This document shows positions 33,240 to 44,200 of a DNA stretch of 64,000 nt, one piece after another. Made by a program: the position numbers and the translations under genes. The stretch spans positions 434,001 to 498,000 of the forward strand of contig JARFXM010000009.1 in assembly GCA_029532625.1 (NCBI GenBank), in the 5' to 3' direction. The notes below the pieces were generated by a model that was not told the DNA's origin, searched no databases, and saw only the letters and a program-made list of their open reading frames with translations. Source of the stretch: Lomentospora prolificans (taxonomy: Eukaryota > Ascomycota > Sordariomycetes > Microascales > Microascaceae). Numbering within the stretch: position 1 is the first letter of the stretch; every line of letters begins with the position of its first letter.

Positions 33240-34881
33240 GCATACTGCATTCACAAAGAGGCTTCGTTTAATAAAGCAAAGTTCCATCTCTTCGGACTCG
33301 AACCGAGGCATCAAACCTTGCTGCTATTACTCGTAGTCTCAGGGGCCAGCCAGCCAGGCCGTCAAAGTCGTATTACTGCCGGCAATGGATTCCCAAGTGG
33401 AACTGCTAATAGGACCGAAACGCAAAAGATCCATGGGCAAACTCTTCAAATCCGCTCCCTTTGAACCGCGAGGCTTGCTCGAAGCTCCATGATAGGATGA
33501 GCACTGGGCTGCACCGGTCGTGCAGTGGAGCAGGCGCCAGGGTGCCGCCTGGCCCGCTAGCCAGTGGTAGAAAAAAAAATTTGGTAGTGGATCAATATTA
33601 TTAGCGAGCACCACAGAAAGGAGAGAAAACTTTTTGGGAGAAAAGTTTTTTTTTTTTTTTCGTTTCGAGTTCTGCTCGGCAGAATAATTTTTGAGCCCCA
33701 CCCATTGGAAAAAATATTTCTGCTAGGCGGTGATGGGAGGCGGTGAGACGTCGCTCGTAATCAGCCAATTCGCCTATAAATATGCCCCAAATCCTCCCAC
33801 TCTTTCAATCTTTTTTCTTCTTTTCTTTTCATGTCGACTTTACTTCAGTAAGCCACCCCCTACCTTGAGAACAACCCATTCTCAGCAAGCCCTCTTTCCC
33901 CCTCCCCTTTCTCCAAAAGAGAAACGGAAACAAAAAATCGGGCTCATGCTACTCGCGTTTGCACCACACAACTCAGCCACTAACAACCATCTGCAGGAGA
34001 ATCATTTCTATAGTTGTCGACCTCTTCTTGGTTTCCCAAAGAAGCCACAGATCCCACCCTGGTTGATGAATCGATACCTTGGCACCTTAGAGTGAAGAAA
34101 AATGGATTTTGCCATTCCATTGTGGCTCCCGCACTGTCTGCAAAGATGGCGGCCTTGTTTCCTCTTCGGAGGTCTTGGCTTGTATTAGGGAGTGGTGATG
34201 ATCTCGTCCCCGTTTCTCGGTCTGCCTCTGGCGCGAGGACGGGGTGGGTGTTGGGGTAGTCTGACAGGCCTCATTTTTTTTTTTTTTTTTTTCATTGCTA
34301 CTCGGGCTGGTCCCCGGGTCTCAAAGAAGAAAGCTTATTCTTTCGTCACCATACCTTACTTTACGATGCTTCAAGCAGAATAGCTTGTGTGGTTGCGGAG
34401 CCACATATTTTGCATCACAGGAGCATACTCATAAACACGACGCTTGGATTGAGAATTAGAATTCCTAACCAAACCGAAGCAAGATGTAAAAAATTCGAGT
34501 CTCTGCAAGGTTCCTTGATTCTGATATATGCGCACGCTCTTGCGATTCAAATTGTGTACAATGGATGTGCATGGAATTACCAAGGTATAGACTATTATAA
34601 TAGGTGAAATTACCGGGTCCACTGAATGCCATGTTACCGAAACACACATCTATGCAGCTTCCATCCTGCCCATACTCAGCGCTACAAAGGGAATAAAACC
34701 TGAAGCTAGAGAGAAGTGTGTGTGTGTGTGTGTGCTGTACATCCACTTCTTCCACCAGACTTTGAAGTCTTGATTGAAACACAATTTCTTCCAAGTACAG
34801 CAAACCCAACTTTATCTCACACACACACACACACACATACACAACAACACCCTGGCTTCCGCCATCGTTTCGACAGCTCCA
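33061..34881. other. Convergent intergenic region
   Basis: This lies between the nucleotidyltransferase and the exchanger, which converge. Besides the tandem duplication it holds poly-T tracts (33646-33660 and 34274-34292) and the paired GT/CA microsatellites listed separately. On the minus strand near 33290-33310 a CGGTTCGAGTCCG string matches a tRNA B-box/T-arm, but no matching acceptor, D or anticodon arm could be built, so it may be a tRNA-derived relic. No protein gene is seen. Confidence 0.6.
34716..34837. repeat. Inverted GT/CA microsatellite pair
   Basis: A (GT)9G run at 34716-34734 is followed 83 bp later by (CA)10 at 34818-34837, so the two are reverse complements. Nested inside, TGCTGTAC (34733-34740) pairs with GTACAGCA (34795-34802). 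The pair lies 45-166 bp past the stop codon of the exchanger (minus strand), within its expected 3' untranslated region, where the RNA could fold into a long stem of about 19 bp plus an inner 8-bp stem. Confidence 0.75.
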
Positions 34882-37800
34882 TCAATACGCAACGCCGCTC
34901 CTCTTCCTCCCAATCGTCTTGTAGCTCATATACTCTCCGTCGGCCCCCAGCGTATCGAACCGGCTCATTCCCATCGTCTGCACGCTGGTGAACCCGCTGT
35001 ACCAGAACCCCACAACCACAATCACGTAGCTGAGCAGCAGAATGCTGCCCTTAAAGTAGTTGCTCTTACCCTCGCCGTACATGTAGCTTAGCAGGAACAC
35101 GCAGATGATGGTTGTCACCATATCCCATTGAGGGAAGAGCAGCGTAAAGAGGTAGTGCGCGAGGTCGTCGCCCGGCGGAATGTTGATCGGTGGCCAGAGC
35201 GCCGAGTAGAAGACGAGCGCCGGAATCTGGAGCATGCACACCTGCAGCGCGTACGCCGAACCGATCTCCATCGATAGCGCAATGTTGCCGTTCATGGCGA
35301 ACGAGATGGCGTTCTGGACAAAGTAGCGTTAGCAACAGAAAGATCCATGTAAATGACATCAAATTCGAAACAATCACGACATACCAAGAATTCCGTGGTA
35401 TTCGGCACCAGCGCAAAGAGCGTGATGCCCAGGAATTTTTCATTAATGGCGAATCCTTCTAGTACCACATCCACCGTGTCCACAAGAATCTCCGCAATGA
35501 TAGCGTAGAACAGTGTCGCTCCGAGGAGAATGACAGCACTCTTGAATCGTCCCCAGTTGGGCGCGTCGTGGCCTCCGCCGCCGCCGCCTCCCGCAGCTCC
35601 ATGGTCGAGACCGACAGCTATCTCGGGTGGGCCATCAGGTTCCGGGAAGGTAGATAGCCTGGGACCCGCGTTCGCCGCCGCCTTAGACGAGCTGCCAAGG
35701 TCACTGGTGCCACCAATGCGAACGGTGCCCGTGCCACGCTTCGAGTGTCGCGAGTCTCTGGCAGCGATCGCCGCCGCCGTAGCAGCAACCTCCGCCACCT
35801 GTCGCACGAGATCCTGGTTTTCGGCCTCCGAAAATCCAGGGATGTGGACGCGGGTATGGTTGTTCTCGAGACCCGTCTTGGGCGGGACAACGTGGGGAGT
35901 GGTCCCTTGGTTGGCGCCGCTAGCTACAGCCGTTGAAGTGCCAGCCGTCGCAGAGGAGCCCTGTCGCGTGAGATCCTCGTGACGCGGCGGGAGACCGACT
36001 TGTTTGAGAGACTGCCCAAGAATGCGCTTGTACAAGTGCGATTCGCGTATATCCGTACCCGTGGTTTCGGCAAATGAGTGAGGACCTGATTGCCGGAGAG
36101 CCGCGGCCTGGGCAGCAGCGGCTTCCTCGTGATGTTTCTTCTCGTCGAGCTCCGTATTCCAGATCACCGCGGCGTGCGTGCGGAGCGTGAACCAGAGACC
36201 GACAAGATACATGAGGAAGAGAGACCCTGCGGCCGTGTAGCAGTACGGTCGAACAGCCTCAATGTAGAATCGGTCATCAAGTGCCGGCACCTCCGAGAAA
36301 AAGCACCGGCGGCAATCCCTCGAGGTGTCCGACCCTCCGGGATCGTCCGATTCGAAGCAGTCGGTACAGTTGAGCTCGTGAGTGCCGTATATCTGGTAAA
36401 ACAGTGTCGGTCCGAAAGCGCTGAGGACGGCGAAGAGCAGCATGGCCGAGGTCACACCGGCAGATTTGGCATTAAACCTCTGTGTCTTTCTCTTAATGGC
36501 ACCAAAGCACATGGAAAGGCCAGGGAGGAACAGAATACCGGCGAAGATACTACCGACGATACTGCCCTCTACTAACCGTCCTTTGCCCTGGTTGAGCGCA
36601 ATACAGTAGAGGTAAACCTCAACAACAGTCGAGAAAAAGGCATTTATGGCAGCACCTAAGCCCATTGAGGATTGCGCAGAGATAGACGCGACAGCCTGGC
36701 CGATGAAATATGCAAGGGGAATGATGGAGAGAAGGCCGGCGGGGAAGAGGAACGAAGATGAGGTGATGAATATGTCGAGATGCAAGACACCATGCAGCAC
36801 AAACCAGTCGAATATGACGAAAACGACGACGGCCATCAGGTTGATGAGGATGATATTGGTGCCATCGATGGTGTATTTCCAGTACCTTGGGCCTACGGCT
36901 CGGTAGGTGCAGAGCAAGATGGACGACCTCGGCGCATCAGATGCGACGAATCCGGACTCGAACGAAAGGGCGAGAGGATGGCGTCGTAGATGGCTAAAGA
37001 GAAGGCCGGTAACTTTACCCATAGGGATCCAGTATACCAAGAGCCAGCAGACGAGGGAGACGAGAAGCAAGGCAGGCGCGATAAAGAAGTAGAAGCAGAC
37101 GAAGAAGATTACTCTTCCCACATTCCACTCACCTCTTCCAAAGAGTCGTCGCTTCATTCTGGGCATGTCGCCATTGCTATCATTGCGCTCAATTGTACGC
37201 GAGTTCCCAAGTAGGCTGTCAGTCTCGCTGAGGCTTGAATCAATGCTCCTCCTCGAACGGCCAACTATGGAACGGTTTGGCTGGGGGCCGAAGAAGAGGC
37301 GGCCATATTCCAGGTCGCCGCTCTGCCACTGTTCGTACTCGAAAATGCTGCGGCCCTCCCCACGATCCTCATGCAGGTATGCCTCGTCCTTCTCCAACCG
37401 GACCACTTTTCCAAAGGGGTAGAAGAGGTAGCCCGCAAGCCCCCATAGCACACGGCCATACGGTCGAGACCCCGGTGCGGCGACTAGGAAAAAACAGGCC
37501 ATAGCACCGGTGGCCGCCAATAGAGCCAACCACCAACCGAAGACAACGGTCCAGACCACGTTGAACAAACGGATCCAGAGGCCGCCGATCTGGCCAGGCG
37601 TAGAGTGGATATCTCCTTCAGCCGTCTTCTCCACCGAACGATTTTTCTTATATAAAGCAGGCTTCCAAAGCCTAATACCGAAGGGGTGTGTTTCATTGAT
37701 AGCTTCCTGACGGTCTTTGAGGGTAAAGCTTTCTGCCTCGCTGATGTCGCCATCGGAATCGCACTCGAGGTGGTCTTCAAGCGGGAGCTCGCTGTGAGGC

Positions 37801-38476
37801 ATCGCCTCTTCAACATTTTCCGTCTCGTCGGCGACAGCCTCCTCCGCCACCTCCTCCGCCTCCTCCACATCGTCTTCGGTGGCACGGAGCGATTGCGACT
37901 GCGATTGCTTCTGGGGTAGCGCCGGGCGAGCAACGCTCCGCCGACGAGTACCATAGCTTTGCTGAGATTGCTCACGATGCTGCTCGCGCTGTTGCTCAGC
38001 GTCTGCTTCCACCTCCATTACATCATCATCAACCGAAAAAACTTCGCCTCGATAGGGAGTCATTGGGTTAACCGAGGGCCGGCGAGGTATCGCGGGTTTC
38101 TTGGATCGGGATACTCGCTGCCTCTCGGTCCCTCCGGATCGGCTAGCGGCTGCTACCTGTGCATACGTAGGGTCTCCGAATGAAGAGGATTGTACATCCG
38201 GGTGGATGATCGGGCTTCTCAAAGGAGTAGAAGAGGCTGGGATCGTCCCTGTAGCATGTAAGGACACCAAGCTGTCAGCGTACAGGGCACCTCGGGTGTA
38301 AATTTTCCTAGAGGAAAGGATAAGGTCCACAAACCGTAGCCACTAGTATCTGGGTGGCGTCGAACAGTATCGGTAGACTGATAGCTGGCTGACAACACAT
38401 CGTCCACGGCGGGGGGAGGTAAGGCGCTGTGGGGAGAGGGTGCCCTCTCCCTAGACGGGTGCCGGGAGGAGCCCAT
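34882..38476 (-). CDS. VNX1: VNX1-type vacuolar cation/H+ exchanger
   Basis: A CaCA-superfamily antiporter that moves Ca2+ and/or monovalent cations into the vacuole in exchange for protons; the large form resembles yeast Vnx1 (YNL321W). Exons on the minus strand: 38476-38335, 38248-35385 and 35313-34882, giving 1145 residues. Exon 1 supplies the ATG (MGSSRHPSRER); an internal start in exon 2 would lack it. The first 230 residues are hydrophilic and acidic. Two paired hydrophobic blocks follow (GLWIRLFNVVWTVVFGWWLA and VIFFVCFYFFIAPALLLVSL), each with a YccF/DUF307-like look. The exchanger core follows, with the first alpha repeat GLGAAINAFFSTVVE at about 577-591. A long cytosolic loop rich in A, G and S separates the two halves. 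The second alpha repeat PNTTEFLNAISFAMNGN is split by intron 2 exactly after EFL. It diverges from Rpt6. Ion preference is not readable from sequence. Confidence 0.88.
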
Positions 38477-40042
38477 GGCGAATCCAACCTCGTATCAGAA
38501 GGTTTTGGGGGCTTTGGCGAATGGTTCGGTTTGGGGTACTCGGTGGTAGAAGGAGACCGAAATACGGCGACGTCTGTTTATTGAGTTGGGCGCCGCATCC
38601 GCAGGTTGCGTCCCTGTATCAAACACGGGACGGAAGCACAGTGAGGATTGATGAAGGCGAAATTAAGGTCGTAATTGGACAAACAAACGCGGGAGCTCGA
38701 CAGCCCTTGAGCTTTGCCCTCGATGGAATCGCGAAAGGTTAGAACGACGGGTGGAAAGAATGAAAGAAACAGAAAATCGCCAGCCTAGCCTTGTACAAAC
38801 TATTAAGCGACGAGGGGATCAAGAGGAAGGGCCGAGGGGAAGTGATAAGAGGAGGAGTCGTCGAAGTCCAAGTCATGGAAAGTGGTGCGAGAGTACAAAG
38901 TTACAAACAAAATACACGGGCACGAAGTGACAATCAAAATACGGGAATTACGTGCCCAAGCGCGGGTGCCGGAAGTCGGAAGGTAAAGTCCAAGCATACC
39001 CAGAGTCAAGCGAAAGGCAATTCAATTTGGCTACTGAAAGCAATACTTCGACAATCAGATCTACATTGCGCAACTGAGCCCGTGATGCTCCGACGGAGAA
39101 CCCAGCTTTCGCGAGTCCCTTCAAGAGGCTACCCATATTGCGGGCTGCCTGGTAAAGTGAGTGACGTGCTTACCTTGGGCCGGTTGCCGCAGTGGCAGCT
39201 GGCATCAGGACATCATGGTCGGTCTACACGTCGAATCAGAGGAGCCCGTAATGGCCCTGCTGACTTGAATCCGGCTTAGTGCGAGCCGGGATCTGGTCTA
39301 CACCATTGTAAACAAGTAATTATTACAAAGGGTACAGGAGCAGCGAGCTATTGACAGAAGCATGGGGAGCTATTTGCTGCCTGGCTGGCCAGCTACTATG
39401 CCAGCTATGCAGCCACCATCCACTGTGTCCCGCTACACGTGGATGATGTGCCCATCCCGTGGGGATTGCTAGAGGAATCACGGTGCTAATAAGCATAGAA
39501 TGCACCAAAGTTTGCAAGACGACATGGATGCTGGCCATTCCGATTTCTGTACGCTTCGGGCTACCGTGAAGCCCAGATAAAGTGTAACACAAACATCTAC
39601 GTATTCCAGATCTTTGGGGTCGACACCCCGAACTGTTTATGGATCCAGATATGAGTTGTGTCAGATCCTCCAGTTATTGAACGGAAGCCGTGCTCGTAAA
39701 TGTCGCTGGTGGAAAAAAGGCCAGGCCGCGTAGGCTGTGTGTCGAGGCCGGCAGCTGCTGGGAGCTGTCCTATCACGTGATTCGATCCAAGAGCTTCCCT
39801 GGCTTCATCATGAGGCTGCAGCGACATACGCGTATGGGGCCAACCGATTGACAGCCTCCCAGACTCCATCCACTTCCATCGCCACCGCGCAGCCCATCAC
39901 CGACCTTGTTGCCCAAGCGATCTCCGTTGCTGACGACATCCTGGAATAGCACCTTTATCTCCATATACCCGCTTTTCTCTTCATCCCCATCAATTTCAGC
40001 CAAAGAGTGTTCTCCGGAAGGAGCTGTCTACGACCAGCAAAG
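38477..40042. other. Divergent promoter, exchanger / Rpt6
   Basis: About 1.57 kb without a supportable gene. A CTGGCTGGCCAG palindromic stretch near 39376-39393 belongs to the GCCAGCC-type motif seen in several non-coding parts of this window. Open frames of up to 160 codons on + have no motif. Confidence 0.6.
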
Positions 40043-41287
40043 ATGGCGCTCGATAACTACTATCAAAACAAGATCGAGGCGATGAAGCTCGAGATCCTCA
40101 AGGGTCAAGCGGTCCTAAGACGTCTCGAAGCTCAGAGGAACGACTACAACTCACGTGTGCGACTCCTGCGTGAAGAGCTCGGTCTGCTACAACAACCAGG
40201 CTCTTACGTCGGCGAAGTTGTCAAGGTTATGGGTACAAAGAAGGTCCTTGTTAAGGTGCATCCGGAAGGAAAATATGGTTAGTTGTGGTCTTCAGGATTG
40301 CCCACATTTCCTATGCTTGTGTCCCTCCAACTAATGACTTACCTCTCAATAGTCGTCGATGTTGCCGACTCTGTCGACGTCGCCAAGCTTACAGTCGGTA
40401 AGCGAGTGACATTATTGTCCGATAGTTACAAACTCGAAAAGATCCTCCCATCTTCAGTCGACCCTCTCGTCTCCCTCATGATGGTGGAAAAGGTTCCCGA
40501 TAGCACGTACGACATGATTGGTGGTCTAGACAAGCAAATCAAGGAAATCAAGGAGGTCATCGAGCTAGGTTTAAAGCATCCCGAGCTATTCGAGTCGCTC
40601 GGTATTGCGCAACCCAAGGGGGTTCTTCTTTATGGCCCCCCTGGTACCGGAAAGACATTACTTGCAAGAGCCGTTGCCCACCACACAGATTGCAAGTTCA
40701 TCCGTGTGTCCGGATCAGAGCTGGTCCAAAAGTACATTGGTGAGGGTAGCCGTATGGTCCGCGAGCTATTCGTCATGGCAAGAGAACACGCGCCTTCTAT
40801 TATCTTCATGGACGAGATCGACAGTATTGGTTCCTCGCGTGTCGAAGGGTCTTCGGGTGGTGATTCCGAGGTGCAGCGAACCATGTTGGAACTTCTTAAC
40901 CAGCTTGACGGTTTCGAGCCCACCAAGAATATCAAGGTCATTATGGCCACGAATCGTCTCGACATTCTCGACCCTGCTCTCCTTCGTCCCGGCCGTATCG
41001 ACCGAAAGATCGAGTTCCCTCCCCCAAGTGTCGAAGCCCGTGCCGACATCCTGAGGATCCATAGCAGAAAGATGAACCTTACCCGTGGTATCAACCTCAC
41101 CAAGATTGCCGAGAAGATGAATGGTTGCTCCGGCGCCGAGCTCAAGGGTGTCTGCACTGAGGCGGGTATGTACGCGTTGAGGGAGAGGAGAGTGCACGTC
41201 ACACAGGAGGACTTCGAGCTGGCGACGGCCAAGATTCTGAACAAACACGACGACAAGGAGGTCTCCCTTGCCAAGTTCTTCAAGTAA
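40043..41287 (+). CDS. RPT6: 26S proteasome ATPase Rpt6
   Basis: Rpt6 (Sug1/Cim3, regulatory subunit 8) is one of six AAA ATPases in the base of the 19S regulatory particle that unfold ubiquitylated proteins into the 20S core. Exons 40043-40277 and 40353-41287 give 389 residues. An N-terminal coiled coil (about 5-50, rich in K, E, L, R) is followed by the OB domain. The AAA domain has Walker A GPPGTGKT at 173-180, Walker B IIFMDEID with D232-E233, and the DPALLRPGRIDRKIEFP second region of homology. The block EGSSGGDSEVQRTMLELLNQLDGF and the ending AKFFK identify Rpt6 among Rpt paralogues. The intron (40278-40352) is GT-AG, with ACTAATGAC upstream of the acceptor as a possible branch site. 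It diverges from the exchanger gene. Confidence 0.95.
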
Positions 41288-44200
41288 ATACTGGGCTCAA
41301 TCTCGTGTCACTTTTTACATCGCAGTCATTCGGTATATATTTGGCTGTCACGAAGGGCAGGGTCACGTTTAAACCGCACGCGGAAGTTCGCTTTCCCTTG
41401 GAACAATGTTGTTGCCAGGTTGTCTTTGGGCACCACATCTGTCGAAGCCTGCCTGCTTGTCTCCCAAGTTGGCGTGCATAACACTTCCGAGACAGACATG
41501 GAAATGAAAAGGAACACAAGGTGGCAGACTTTTGCATGGGGTTGAGGGCGTTTTGTTAATCTGGGGGACCTTTTGCCCCCATCCACAAGGCCGAGGTCAC
41601 CAGGAAGAGATGGCCGGGGGGAGCGTCCGAATTTCGGTAGCCCTATACAGATAATATGTAACAATAGAAGAATCTTTCTGAGCAATAGAATAGCAAACTG
41701 CAATGGGGTTCTCGAGATTTTTCTCGCCTACATCGTGGTAGGCGCTCTACAAATGCACATGACCTCGCTGTACCGCAGTAAGCCAGCAGGAATCTTTGCA
41801 ACCTTCAAGCACAATCCCTCTCGTGGGATGAGAAGCTGAGGGAAGATGGCAGATCGGGGACCATTCCGAAGGCAAGATCCTCGGGGTGACCCTGAACCAG
41901 GATGCTTCCACGACGACACACACAGGAACCTGATCAGCGCCTTCCGAGCCCTCAAAACAGAGGTCCCTCGCACGCGCCCTAGAGGTACGAAGGTCATATC
42001 CAACATCTATCCCAAACCCGGGGCGACAGCGGACGGCAAATCAAGCCCAAAGGGGCAAGGGGAAGAGCCTCTGTGTATTCGCACGGTCTTCGTGCCATGG
42101 TTCGTCACCAAAAGTAGCTAGAGAGAAGACAGTTCAGGGAGGGTGCCTCGCTGCCAGGAACAAGGCTACCGTATTCGTTCACGAGGGTTTTTTATTACCT
42201 TGTTTCCGCGGTGTGCTTGGCGCAGAGCTCGAGAAGATTCTACGGCATAGAGGGATGTAATAGTGTTTTGCCTTCTTTTGGTGCCATCTGACCCTTGTCT
42301 TTCTATGGTGTACGCTTGGTGTCGGGGGACATACATTGGATGCATGTAAGTGGGAGAGACATTCGGCATGGGGATTATGTGGATTAGGGGACATGAAGCA
42401 AAGCAACGGTATCGTCGGGTACAGCTGCACTCTATACGAGGTGGCACTTGGGGATTGGTGGGCAAGGTCTCTGCTTCCCAGATTTCCCATCTTGTTCCCC
42501 ATCGGAGTCTGTAAACGCAAGGGTGCCCGTGGGGTGGTTGCTCTGATGCCAGGCGTGACACAGACGTGGGATCGTGAGCATATAGCCACATAAGGCCGAC
42601 TGGCCAACTTCGGATCTGTCATTTAGGGGCGATCTATACCGAATGCTACCAAGATGATTTCCTGGAGAGAGATGTCAACAGGTCAAGTCCACGTAACAGC
42701 ACCTGCTACGCTACCAAGGGGAAAAAAGAAGGAAGCGGAGAACGGGGCTTGGTATAGTGGGCTACTAATACGCGGTGTCCCACGTGAATAGAGCCCGGCG
42801 GACGGTGAGGGAGTCTCAGACCCCATCCCCAATGTCTAACTAAAAACCGGTTTTGGGCTAGGAAAAGAAGAACAGCGCCTGCGACGCTGGGTATCCCCGG
42901 TACCACCAGTTCCTGTCGGGATTCCCTGAAGATCGTTCTCCCTTTTGGACGCAGCAGAGTACCTAAACAGCCGGCAAAGGTGCAAGAAGAGATGATTGTA
43001 GCCTAGTGGTCGGAGAAAGATAGACGCAGGGGAAAGAAAATTAGACACGCCCCCCATCGTTTTGGGCCAAGCAACTTCACTACAATATCACGAAACTGCT
43101 TGCCATGGAAAGCTACAGACCCACAGCCAGTATGGAGAGCTTTCAGGTGGAGATGAGGGAGGAAGGATAAGAACAAGGAAAAAGGAATGAAGAGACTAGC
43201 GTTGCTCGTGTCATATGTTGGCTATTTTCTTGAAGAGCTTGAGTGAACAGGGACACTTGTGGCTTCAACAACTGTTCGGCTTCGTTTCTTCCCGTGACAA
43301 TAGCCAAGTTGCCGGGGGCCATGTGCTTCGTAAGTGTGGCCACGGATTACGCCGGTGGTGAGACTGTTCTCATGGGGATCTTGGCAGAAATGGGTAACTT
43401 CAAACCACGATTCCGCCTCAGGCGAAGCGAAGCGAGGGCGTCGTGAGATTTTCAGGGTCCAACGCACAATGCCACGAGACGGATCGGAACTCGTCGAAAT
43501 GAAGACAATCGAGGGTCTAGATCTTTATTGATTCGAGATCTAGGTCACGAGGCCCGGCAACTGTCCGGATCGAGTAGCATTTACGAAGTACCAGTAGTAC
43601 GGACTGACCTGGTGGTGTGTACTTGGATGCCTTGTCTGCTGTTGGAAACAAAATATAAGAGGGAATATTTGGCTCGACCTGGGCATACGTCATAGAGCCC
43701 ATTCAACAGCAAGGCGGCAGAGTGCACCTCCAAACCTCAACTTCCGTTTCGGGCGTATGCATAGTAGCGGGCATCAGATACATGGAAGAAGGCTTGCACC
43801 TAGGCTTTCGGTTGCAAGTATTGTGGGACGCCCATGTAACGAAGTCTTCCACCCTATCCCATCCCATCCCATCCCGCTATCCCAAATCCCACACCGCTCC
43901 CGTGGCACAGTCAGGCCGGGGCCGAATGACATTGATGACCAATGCAGAAACTCTTGGGAGGCAGTCGATACGTTATTCATCTTACGTTCTCTTCCTCCCA
44001 TCGCAGGGGTCGCGCGCCCCCGATGCCGCGCCCGTTACTCCGCCCCATGATGCTGTAATATTTATGTACGATCATGTTGTCTAACTATTCGTACTGGTAG
44101 GGTGGTGTCAATTATATTTTACAAGAGGCGAACGACAGTAACTTTTGGAACAGCCACCGGGTGCTCCATGACGTAACATACAGCGGTGGGGCTTGTAAGC

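Noticed and set aside
33260..33370. Possible minus-strand tRNA around CGGTTCGAGTCCG
   Set aside because: The T-arm is good (four of five pairs) but the acceptor 5' strand, D arm and anticodon arm are missing. At most a relic.
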